Positions 1-8,438 of a stretch of DNA of 64,000 bases are shown here, in pieces. The notes beneath the pieces are model-generated. The model made no database searches. It saw only the letters and a list, made by a program, of their open reading frames with translations, and was not told the DNA's origin. Positions within the stretch are counted from its first letter, which is position 1. Each line of letters begins with the position of its first letter. A program made the position numbers and the translations under genes. This DNA comes from Thiogranum sp. (GTDB lineage: Bacteria > Pseudomonadota > Gammaproteobacteria > DSM-19610), in assembly GCA_030148805.1 (NCBI GenBank), contig JASBSS010000001.1:1-64000 (forward strand), in the 5' to 3' direction.

Positions 1-2214
1 GGTCACCGGCTCCTGGCGGTTGGGCACGCCGTTGGCGTCATCATCGGGCGCGTAGACGGCCAGCAGCTGGCCGTTGAGGTACAGGTATTCATACCACAGG
101 GTGCCCTGCAGGTTGGTCTCGGCCAGCAGCTCGCCGTTGGCGCCGTAGAGGAAATAACCGCCGGTGGCCACCACCCCGCTGGGGTCGGTCTTGCGCAGCC
201 GCTGGCCCAGCCCGTTGTAGGCGAAGGTGGCTTTGAGGGTTGCCAGCTCGGTGGCGCTGGCCAGGCGGTTGTACGGCGTAAAGGTGTAGCTCCAGTCGCC
301 CTGGCTTTCGGTGTTGCCGTTGGCGTCGAGTACGACACTCGCGCCGCCGAGCGCGGACAGGCGGTTGCTGGCCGGGGCATAGCTGTTGCTGGTGCTGGCG
401 CCGTCGGCGGTGAGCTGGGTGCGGTTGCCGTTTTTGTCATAGACATAGGCGCGCGTGCCGAAGGGGCCGCTGGCGCTGTCCAGGCGGTCGAGCGCATCGT
501 AGCCGAAGCTGCTGGCGCCGGCCGGATCGGTCTGGCTCAGACGGTTGCCGTTGCCGTCATAGCCGGGATAGGTGCGATCGAACAAGGCCGCGGCGGTGCC
601 GCCGGTGTCGGCCACGCGCTGGTCGGTCATGCGGTAGGCGCTGTCGTAGCTCTGGCTGAGGACGCGGCCGTTGCCGTAGTCGAGCGCGGTCAACGGCCCG
701 AAGGGCGCATAGCGCACATTGCCGGCCAGGGTCTGGGTCTGGCCGTTGACGGTGAAGTCCACCTGGCTGACCTGGCCGGCGGCGTCATAGCGGTAGTCAA
801 GCTGGCTGCCCGAGGGATAGGTCAGCGTCTGCAAGCGCCCCTGCTCGTCATAGGCATAGTGCATGCCGGGCGTGCGGGTGGGCTCGCCAAAGGCGGTGTA
901 GGCATAGAGCACGCGGTTGCCGTCGGGCAGCGTGCCGCTGCCGTAGGTGACCGCGCACAGACGCCCGCTGCCGTTGGCACAGGTGTCGTAGTCATAGCGG
1001 ATGTCGTGCGCGCTGCCCGGCGCGTCGAGGAAGGTCAGCCGGTTCAGCACGTCGTAGCTGTAGCTGAACACCTGCCCTTTGGCGTCGGTCTTGCCGGTGA
1101 GGTTGCCGGCGGCGTCATAGCTGTAGCGGGTGGTGCCGGTGTCGGGGCTGGTCTGGCTCAGCAGGTTGCCCAGATCGTCGTACTCATAGCGGGTGTCGCC
1201 CCCGTTGGGATCGGTCACCCTGATGAGCCGGTCGCCCACGTCATAGGCATAGGCCGTCTGCGCGTTCACCCCGCCGAGGTCGCGGGTGCTGGCGGTCAAC
1301 CGCCGCAGGGCGTCGTAGCTGTTGTCGGTCACCCCGTTGTTGCCATCGGTGAGCACGTCCAGCGTGCCGTCGGGGGCGAAATCGTAGTTGCGGTTCTCGT
1401 TCGCCTGGCTGCTGGTATCCAGGCGGTTGTAGAGATCGAAGGTCTGGGTGAGCTGGCGCTTGAGCGCGCCGCCGGCGTCATAGGTCTTCTCCGCCGTGCG
1501 GTTGCCCTCGGTATCCAGGGTGTAGGCGATGTAGTTGCCCAGGCCATCGGTGATGCGAACCAGGCGGCGGGCGTCGTCATAGGCGAAACTCAGCGTGGTC
1601 GCCTCCGGCGTGCCGAACGCTGCAGTGATCGAAGCCACCTCGCCGGTGGCGAGATAGGTCCATTGGGTGACCCGCGAGCGGACACCGTCGCTCTGGGTCA
1701 GGCTCTTGAGCCGGTCGTTGCCGGCATAGTACGTATAGGTCAACGTGAGGCCGTTCGGGCGCGTCTCGCTCAGCACCTTGCCGGTGGCGCTGTACTGGAG
1801 ATTGGCGCGGACCAGCACCCCGGTGGCGTCCTCCACCTCCTTCAGGCGGGCTCGGTTGTTCCCCTCCGCCGGGTCGTTGGCGTAGTAGCGGTACTGCGTG
1901 ACGTCGACCACATCAGTGCGTGGCCCGTCGACCTGGGTGAGCTGATGGAAGGGGCCGTTGTACTGCCAGCTGGTCGAACGGCTGACCGGCGTCCCCGTGG
2001 GCGTGAAGCCGTTGATCACCTCTGAGGTTTTGTTGCCGTAGTCGTCGTAGGTGTAGTTGGTGACTTTGTTGGCGGCGTGGAGGACGTCGCTTGCCCCTAC
2101 CAAGACCACCAACAGCGGCACTAAGAGCCCTGTGATTCTTTCCCGCCGTGCGTGGTGAGAATGGATTGCTGTGCGGCCCATCGTTATTCTTTCTTTGAAA
2201 GCGGTGATGATCAT
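1..2214 (-). CDS. Secreted RHS/YD-repeat protein, C-terminal half (partial, runs off left edge)
   Basis: An open frame of 738 codons continues past position 1, so the C-terminus, where a toxin or effector domain would normally lie, is not visible. It starts at ATG 2214 (second in-frame ATG at 2181), with an AGAGGG ribosome site about 10 nt upstream. An N-terminal hydrophobic stretch (LLVPLLVVLVGASDVLHAA, about residues 27-45) looks like a signal peptide. The protein then begins directly with YD repeats (YTYDDYGN, YEYDDLGN, YSYDAAGN, YSYDVLNR) and reaches the conserved FLYGANGELLAE and YLYLNGQLLAVY segment that precedes the RHS core end. It matches the second half of known full-length RHS proteins, with no DUF6531-like N-terminal region. 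It lies 27 nt downstream of an N-half gene on the same strand. The function (toxin shell or delivery) is inferred from the family. Confidence 0.85.
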   Translation of the reverse strand, partial: MIITAFKERITMGRTAIHSHHARRERITGLLVPLLVVLVGASDVLHAANKVTNYTYDDYGNKTSEVINGFTPTGTPVSRSTSWQYNGPFHQLTQVDGPRTDVVDVTQYRYYANDPAEGNNRARLKEVEDATGVLVRANLQYSATGKVLSETRPNGLTLTYTYYAGNDRLKSLTQSDGVRSRVTQWTYLATGEVASITAAFGTPEATTLSFAYDDARRLVRITDGLGNYIAYTLDTEGNRTAEKTYDAGGALKRQLTQTFDLYNRLDTSSQANENRNYDFAPDGTLDVLTDGNNGVTDNSYDALRRLTASTRDLGGVNAQTAYAYDVGDRLIRVTDPNGGDTRYEYDDLGNLLSQTSPDTGTTRYSYDAAGNLTGKTDAKGQVFSYSYDVLNRLTFLDAPGSAHDIRYDYDTCANGSGRLCAVTYGSGTLPDGNRVLYAYTAFGEPTRTPGMHYAYDEQGRLQTLTYPSGSQLDYRYDAAGQVSQVDFTVNGQTQTLAGNVRYAPFGPLTALDYGNGRVLSQSYDSAYRMTDQRVADTGGTAAALFDRTYPGYDGNGNRLSQTDPAGASSFGYDALDRLDSASGPFGTRAYVYDKNGNRTQLTADGASTSNSYAPASNRLSALGGASVVLDANGNTESQGDWSYTFTPYNRLASATELATLKATFAYNGLGQRLRKTDPSGVVATGGYFLYGANGELLAETNLQGTLWYEYLYLNGQLLAVYAPDDDANGVPNRQEPVT

Positions 2215-2241
2215 TGTCCGAATCCCTCTCTATATCTCCGT

Positions 2242-3159
2242 CTACGGCGTGAAAACCGACGGCTCCGTCAGTGTGTTAATTTTGTCATTGAAACGTTGGT
2301 CGTAGCTGTAATCGGTGCGGCGCGCAAGACCGGTGTTAGCCGCAGACGTCTTGTACGCAGGCCGCTGCTTGGCATCGTAGCCACCGTAAAGCACATTGAG
2401 ACCTTGGCGGGATTGACCAATCAAGTCGTTGGTTGCTGCGTCGTGTTGATAAGCGGTATCGCCCTCTCCGCATGTAGAACAACCTGGCCCGCTAATGTCA
2501 ACTATCAGTCGCTCGCCCAGCTGAAGAGTCGTTCCATAAAGTGTAGTTACTCCTCGGCTGGTGGTTAGCAAACGACTCCCGTCATCATTGTACTCGAGTG
2601 ATACACCGCTCACTCGATGATTCGCGGAGACGGCTATCGCGCCCAAATAACTCGCTATAGCACGCCCACTCGAGTCATAGTAAATCGTAGCGTAGCGCAC
2701 GCCACGCTCATCCGTGACTCCGGTCAATGCATTTGGGTAGTCGGCATTCTCGTAATGATATTCTTTTATAGTACCATCCGGATTATCTACATACTTCAGG
2801 TTACCATTGATATCGTAGCGATAGCCCCATACTCGACCAGACTGGTCAGTCAATGTAACGATTCGGTCGTTGCCGTCGTAAGCAACGGCTATTGAAGAAC
2901 CGTCCACAGAGATAATGCTTATTACGCGCCCGTCAATATCGTAATTAATAGCTCTAGAATTCCCAGTAATATCGCTTATAGACTGAATCTTCCCAGAACT
3001 ATCATAATTAAAAACGTTATTATTCCTGTCCACAAAGCGGTATCCAGTGACGCCGCCGGAAGCATCGCTAGATTCGAACAGCTCCTCAGGCCCCGCTATT
3101 TCGTTTTTCCAGCCACTCGGAACCTTAGTAAACGAGATCACTCGACCGTCATTTTCCAA
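2242..3159 (-). pseudogene. RHS N-half paralogue 4, downstream fragment after a frameshift
   Basis: This is the continuation of the fragment at 3165-4019. The frame runs upstream through the G tract near 3176-3182, and TTG at 3159 is only the first start-like codon, so it is unlikely to be a true start. It holds YD repeats (VFNYDSSGK, WGYRYDINGN), the ALTGVTDERGVRYAT segment shared by all four N-halves, and a GPGCSTCGEG cysteine motif. It ends in TEPSVFTP followed by TAG, the same end point as its paralogues. Together with the upstream piece it makes a roughly 590-residue protein of the same plan as its neighbours. It could be expressed only if a base were gained at the G tract, or if the ribosome slipped there. 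Confidence 0.7.
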
Positions 3160-3164
3160 TACGG

Positions 3165-4019
3165 CTAATCTTTGACCCCCCCGCTATAAACAAACTGTTG
3201 TATACCGACCTCTATAATAGGCAACGTGGTGACTATGTTGCCGCCGCTGACTATCTGACATCGACCTTGGTCCGTAAAAACCGCGCCAGCATCGGATACC
3301 CACGCCTCTAGAATGGCCTGTTTCACCTCACTCCAACCCACCAAACATGCGTCTGGAGCAGTGGCGTACTCGCCGCTGACGGTTGTCGAGGGAGGGAATC
3401 GGACGGGGTCATCCGAAAATGTCAACTTAGAAGAATACTCATGTTGCCAGTGCACTCCCAGCCTATTGTCACTCACAGACATGCTATTATAGTAAAGATC
3501 GAAAGATAGCCTTCCCGCAGCCCCCAAAGCGACCGTAGATCGTTCTACGTAAAACTCGTTACCAGTGGCCGGATTTATTGGATCGCCGACGGGGCAGAAG
3601 CGCTTGGGTTGGCCCAACTCATTTCCGGGCGAAAGCGGCATAGCAAGATAATATCTAGGCTGCGTGCATTCCGAAGCCTGAAAATCCCATGACTGATTGG
3701 GCACGCAACGCTGTTCTTTAAAATTCGTAATTGCTGTGCAGATACTGGGGGCATCGCTACGGCATAGGGTGTAGGTGTGGAGCGTGGCTGTTTCACCTTG
3801 CGAACCGGCACAAAGAGAGTAGAAGTTACCAATGGCCGCGTTTCCTGCTCCATGGTCCTGACATGCCTGAAACGAACTCGGGGAAACCCCATAAGAATGC
3901 CCATACACCACTGTTGACGCAGCCGCAATTGGCGCAATGACGACACCGATACAATGAATCAACACGCATCTGGCTGCTATTCGCCATGCCAAGTAAAAAT
4001 AACTAAAATAGTTGATCAT
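3165..4019 (-). pseudogene. RHS N-half paralogue 4, upstream fragment with signal peptide
   Basis: ATG at 4019 has a GGGAG site at the same spacing as in paralogue 1. The N-terminus (CVLIHCIGVVIAPIAAAS, about residues 18-35) is a plausible signal peptide. A cysteine-rich head of about 110 residues follows, then the DUF6531-like entry motif (CPVGDPINPATGNEF) and the first RHS strand region (LSFDLYYNSM). The frame stops at TAG just after a run of seven G residues (minus strand, 3176-3182). One extra G would join it to the 2242-3159 frame with good homology across the join. The base composition is more AT-rich than the genes beyond 10 kb. Confidence 0.7.
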
Positions 4020-4083
4020 TGCCCGACTCCCTTCTAAGGATTCCCTAAATTTCAGCCCAGCGTCGCGGCCACACTGCCGCTAT

Positions 4084-5733
4084 TTATGGACCAAACACCG
4101 AACGCTCGGTCAGACGATTCGGTGTATTGCGAAAGCGCGAGTCATAGATAAAGCCTGTCAGCCTCCCCTCAGGGGATAACGCCGGATCAAACGCGCAGCC
4201 ATTCACTCTGGTATCAGAGCCATCTATCAACGCGATTCCGACGGAACGGCATCCCGGTTGGCCTTTTTCGTCGTAGTCGCCAAACCGCGTGATGCTATCA
4301 CTCCAGTCGATAAAGGCCGACAAATAGCCGTTGACGTCATAGTTTCGGTTCTTGCGCTCACCGTTGGCGCAGGCAGGACAAAGATCGCCGGAGACGCTAA
4401 TGACATCCATGACGCCTTTATTGATCGCGAAACGGTAGGTTCGGCTAGCCCCGCTACCGGTAGTAACCGTAGTGGACCCGTCGGCGTTATAGCCAAAGTT
4501 CACACGCTCGACACCTCCTGCGTGTTCGCTCATAACAGCCTTGCCCTCCATGTCATATGCCCACGTAGCGTAACGAATCCCACGGGCATCGGTTACTCCT
4601 GTTAACTGGTTTGGATGAGCTGTGTCTTCATAATGGTATTGTCTCGTAGTTCCGTCCGGATAATCCACGAATTGAAGATTATTGTTATTGTCGTAACGGT
4701 AGGTGATACTTCCCAACGGCGTAGAGGCATTGGCGATACGACCGGCACTATAGGAAAGCGTTAAACTTTGACCAAAAGGGCCGTTCACGGCAACCAACGC
4801 GCCGTCGACGTCATAGTTGTAGGAAGTCGTAAGTCCACTTAGCGATGTGCTGCTAACGAGTCTCCCATCAGCAGCATAAAGGTCAACGTTTCCGTCTTTG
4901 TCGGTGAATTGCCATTCATTCCCGACCTGCTTCAAGTCTACCGGTACGCCACTGATAGTTTTCCATTGCCCCGCCTGCTGGGTGAAGACATAACTAGTCC
5001 CGTCCGGGCGGCTAATGGTATGCACGTTTTGGCTGAGAATGGGTGGCCTGTAGAATACATCTGAATTTATCCAGAGAGTCCCTAGGATGTCCGCTCCATC
5101 CAGCAGTTTACACACGTCGTTTTCGTACGAGACTGTCGCCGTATTCAGAAGCCCGCGAAAAGCTTGATCCTTGATATCGTTCCAGCCACTGGTACATGCC
5201 AGCGCTCGCGTAGCATACAGATTGGATTTAGGTCGCCCGACATTGAGATATTCCGGGATTCCTGGATAGGAATCCATTCTTCGGGAAAAGCTCGAACGCC
5301 ATCTTTCACCAAGTCGCTGATATCCATCTCCGACAGTCTGAGATCGATAATATCGCGTGAGCCTAAGCGCACCATTGGCTGATCTGTAGTCATCCTCAGA
5401 CAGAAATTTTGCGCCGGTCGCTGGATCACACGGATTCCCTTCTCCCTCACAATTTGGGTTTAAGGTGGGGGTAGAAAAGTACTTTGCTGCCCGGAAACAG
5501 CTATATCGTCCATCGACCATCGTTATCTCATAACCGGAGGGGCAGGCGACAGAACGATCTGCATAGAAAACTGGATCATCCCCGCTGGAACCCGCCGGGC
5601 AAGGTCCGCCGAAACAATAGCCCCACGGATGGATACGGCGATTGTTTGGGACCGGTACAATTGGTGGGATCAAAAGCCTTCTTCTGCTGAGACGGGAGAC
5701 CAAATATTGTCGTGGTGGTGGTTGACCATGCAT
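4084..5733 (-). pseudogene. RHS N-half paralogue 3, main body (5' end frameshifted)
   Basis: This encodes the body of an RHS N-half: the entry motif CEGEGNPCDPATGAKF, YD repeats (YRYDNNNN, WAYDMEGK), the shared NQLTGVTDARGIRYAT segment, a GDLCPACANGE cysteine motif and the common end (TERSVFGP, then TAA). The first ~50 residues from ATG 5733 are an out-of-frame overlap with the upstream fragment (5576-6019). Homology to the other paralogues starts only around PWGYCFGG. The natural protein therefore needs a frame change between about 5620 and 5690. It has no signal peptide of its own, so as it stands it would not be exported. Confidence 0.65.
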
Positions 5734-6019
5734 TATTGGGAAATACGCAATCGCAGTAAGCCTCCAGCCAGCAGGCGCTCAATGCCTGGGTTGCCTCCGT
5801 CTCGCTAGAAAAGGGATTTTGACCGCAAGATGCACCCGATCGGTTATACTGCACCGTGTAGACCCATGGACCAGTTTCAGGCTCGGAGCAATCGCCTTCC
5901 TGCACGCCCACCACACAGGGCAGAGCGAACACCGTAGTAGGAAAAATCGCAAATGCCAGCCGCACGAAGGTGTTGCACTTCCTTATTGTTTTTCGCCATC
6001 CAGGGCAGTCCGGGTTCAT
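5576..6019 (-). pseudogene. RHS N-half paralogue 3, 5' fragment with signal peptide
   Basis: The start is chosen at ATG 6019, preceded by AGGGG at about 7 nt. An ATG at 6046 lies only 2 nt past the stop of paralogue 2 and lacks such a site. The N-terminus (TFVRLAFAIFPTTVFA) looks like a signal peptide ending before LPCVVGV. A cysteine-rich head follows (CSEP, CGQN, CWLEAYCDCV), of the kind seen before the RHS region in the paralogues. The true sequence then leaves this frame and continues in the 4084-5733 frame. The last ~35 residues before the stop at 5576 are therefore probably not native. Confidence 0.6.
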
Positions 6020-6048
6020 GACTATCCCCTGTTTCCGTCCATCCATCG

Positions 6049-8172
6049 CTAAGGCCGATACACCGAATCTTCGGTGGAGGTCACGACTTTTTGATAGAAC
6101 CGAGGATCGAAGACAAAGTCCGTACGCCGCGCATTCGGCGACACGACAGGATCAAACGCACATCTATCGCCACTGGTATCCGCCGCATCGTTCCCGTCGA
6201 TGCCCACGGTCTTGCAAGCCGCCTGCCCCTTGCTATCGAACCCACCCAACCGGGTGACGCTACCGCTCCAGTCGGCATATTGATCCATGTTTCCGGCGTC
6301 GTCGTAGCGCCGAGCGGCTTTCTCCCCATTGGGACAGGTCGGACAGAGATCGCCCGTGACTTGCGTGACGCTGCGCGCCCCCTTGACCACGACGAAGCGG
6401 TACACGCGGGTGGCACCGCCGCCGGTTGTGACAGTCGTGGTACCGTCGACGTTATACGCGAGTGCGACATGATCGGCGCCACCGGCGTGCTCCGACAGCA
6501 CCGCCTTCCCGTCGGCATTGTAAGCCCAGGTGGCATAGCGGATACCGCGCTCGTCGGTGATGCCGGTCAGGGCAAAGGTGAAATTCGGGTCCTCGTAATG
6601 GTATTGCCTGGAGCTACCGTCCGGCCGGTCGACGAAAGCCAGCCGCCCGGCGCTATCGTAGCGGTAGCTCCAGGTCCGCCCGGCCTGATCGGTGACGGCA
6701 CTGATTCTGTCAGCTGTGTCGTAGGCGAATAGGAGAAACCCGCCTACGTTGTTCTCGACCTTTTCCAGGCGGTCGTTGCTGTCGTAGGTCAAACTCTGCA
6801 CATCGCTATGCAGGCTGGTAATAGATATCAGTTTTCCTGCGTCGTCGTATTCCTCTCGCGTACCGTCTGCATCGGTGAACACCCAGGCCGTCGTTGTCCG
6901 TTCGAGCCGAAGCTCCGGGTGGAACATCGCTTTCCAGACGATTCCATCCTGATACTCGAAATGATAAATCTCGCCATCAGGACGGGACAAAACGATTGGG
7001 CGACTGTTGTTGGGGTTTGGCGGCGGCGTGGGAACAAAGAACGTCAGGGTGGGCCGTATCGGAAAAACCGCCACGGTCTTTCCCGCCAAGCTTATACGGC
7101 AGTTCTGCGTTCCCATCGCGGTAGCGGTCGCGCCGGCGAATACCCCACCCCAGGCGCTGTCCTTAATGTCGTTCCAACCCGTCTGGCACGCCTCACTGGG
7201 CGTGGCGTACAGCGCCGATTGACGTATTTTCCGAGGGTCATCAGCCGGTCTGCCCAACACGCTCTCGTTCAGTCGGCGATCGAAACTATGACGCCAACCG
7301 GGGGAGATAGCCGGCGATGAATTATGTTCGCCGAGACTGTTGTAGAAACGTTTGTACGCCAAGGCGCCTAAAGAAGACGACGCGAGATCGGTTTCGGTTT
7401 GCGACTTGTTTCCGGTACTCGGATTGCAGGGGTTGCCTTCGCACTCGTTGTTGGGACCGAGTTCGGGCACTGTCAGATAATAGTTGCTGGCCCCTGTAAC
7501 GGTGGCACGATACCCATTAGTACATAATTCTAACGTCTTACTGTAAGTTAAATATTGCGAGCAATGGAGATCACGCCGACGCAATAAACGTTGTGTTCCC
7601 GCAGGATCACCGTAGCAACTGCCATCAGTTTTTACATCATAATATCTCGTCGGTAGCCATTTATCCTCACTCGCTGCTATTCCGTAGGTTGCTATCGCAG
7701 TCATATTCGAAGAGGTTGAAGCCGATTCCCATGGCACGGATCCCGGAGCGTCTATCTCTACGTACGGTGGGCAAGTGTAAATCGAAGACTTCCTTCTATC
7801 GATTAACGTTTGAAGCAAATCGTCAAACACTGCCTGTTCAGATAAAAATGTTGCGGCGCGCCATTCGTGCTCATAAAGCCATTCGCCAATAAACAGAGGC
7901 TCATCGGGAATCTTATAGTTTATTAGGAGCCTGTCGTCTTGTTGAACAGGAGGTAGCGCCTCTGTCATTAAGGCGTAAATTCCACCATACGACTGAAAGT
8001 CCGCAACCGCTTCACTCTGTGTCGAGAAAGTGGATCCTGTCGTAGACGGGACCGCCGACCAGGACAGTTGCTCATAAGCCGTAGCAGCAGCGGTGCAACG
8101 GGAAACCAAAAAAGGCAGGACAACTGCCGGCCAGCGCGGCCAACGATACAAGCCATTCAAGGCGAGTGTCAC
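6049..8172 (-). CDS. Secreted RHS N-half paralogue 2
   Basis: Intact, 707 residues. It starts at GTG 8172 with a strong GAGGAGGG site 7 nt upstream. An N-terminal hydrophobic segment (WPAVVLPFLVSRCTAAATA) serves as a likely signal peptide. A variable head of about 220 residues follows, then NECEGNPCNPSTGNK (DUF6531-like entry), a long RHS region with YD repeats (WSYRYDSAGR, VFTDADGTREEYDDAGK), FALTGITDERGIRYAT, and GDLCPTCPNGE. It ends at TEDSVYRP then TAG, exactly where the other N-halves end. There is no core C-terminal RHS motif and no toxin domain, so it is an N-half rather than a whole RHS protein. The next N-half starts a few bases downstream, which suggests cotranscription. Confidence 0.85.
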   Translation of the reverse strand: MTLALNGLYRWPRWPAVVLPFLVSRCTAAATAYEQLSWSAVPSTTGSTFSTQSEAVADFQSYGGIYALMTEALPPVQQDDRLLINYKIPDEPLFIGEWLYEHEWRAATFLSEQAVFDDLLQTLIDRRKSSIYTCPPYVEIDAPGSVPWESASTSSNMTAIATYGIAASEDKWLPTRYYDVKTDGSCYGDPAGTQRLLRRRDLHCSQYLTYSKTLELCTNGYRATVTGASNYYLTVPELGPNNECEGNPCNPSTGNKSQTETDLASSSLGALAYKRFYNSLGEHNSSPAISPGWRHSFDRRLNESVLGRPADDPRKIRQSALYATPSEACQTGWNDIKDSAWGGVFAGATATAMGTQNCRISLAGKTVAVFPIRPTLTFFVPTPPPNPNNSRPIVLSRPDGEIYHFEYQDGIVWKAMFHPELRLERTTTAWVFTDADGTREEYDDAGKLISITSLHSDVQSLTYDSNDRLEKVENNVGGFLLFAYDTADRISAVTDQAGRTWSYRYDSAGRLAFVDRPDGSSRQYHYEDPNFTFALTGITDERGIRYATWAYNADGKAVLSEHAGGADHVALAYNVDGTTTVTTGGGATRVYRFVVVKGARSVTQVTGDLCPTCPNGEKAARRYDDAGNMDQYADWSGSVTRLGGFDSKGQAACKTVGIDGNDAADTSGDRCAFDPVVSPNARRTDFVFDPRFYQKVVTSTEDSVYRP

Positions 8173-8438
8173 AAGGGTCCCTCCTCACGAATCTCAATAT
8201 TTTTATCTGTGGACGCCAGCCCTGCTTCCTGAAACGCGTGGCATCCACTTTTAAAACAGCCTAAATCAATTTGAAAGACTAGTAAAGACTAGTAAAGACG
8301 AAGACGTACAATTTCGTCTTAACAAAGATTATTTTTTTGTTACCTTTCGCTTTTTTTGTATCTGCCAAGAAAACCCAGCATGCAACTTGTCAGCCGTCGT
8401 CAGTTTCCCCCTACTGGGAAACTTTAACATTTGCCTTT
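8173..8438. repeat. AT-rich spacer between N-halves 1 and 2 with tandem repeat and hairpins
   Basis: No gene is seen in this 266-bp gap. It holds a 10-bp direct repeat AAAGACTAGT (8274-8283, 8284-8293, plus a partial third copy to 8299). Next to it is a perfect 6-bp stem AAGACG/CGTCTT (8301-8306 and 8315-8320). A second hairpin GTTTCCC/GGGAAAC (8403-8409 and 8416-8422) lies 17 nt past the stop of N-half 1 and could weakly terminate or stabilise that transcript. There is no adjacent U-run on the minus strand. Confidence 0.5.

Noticed and set aside
859-2025. 388-residue plus-strand reading frame opposite the RHS C-half
   Set aside because: It is a GC-driven shadow: the minus strand has clear YD repeats in frame, while this translation is low-complexity Val/Ala/Gly/Arg.
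8403-8422. Strong terminator after RHS N-half 1
   Set aside because: The 7-bp stem is perfect but no U-tract follows on the minus strand; kept only as a weak hairpin.
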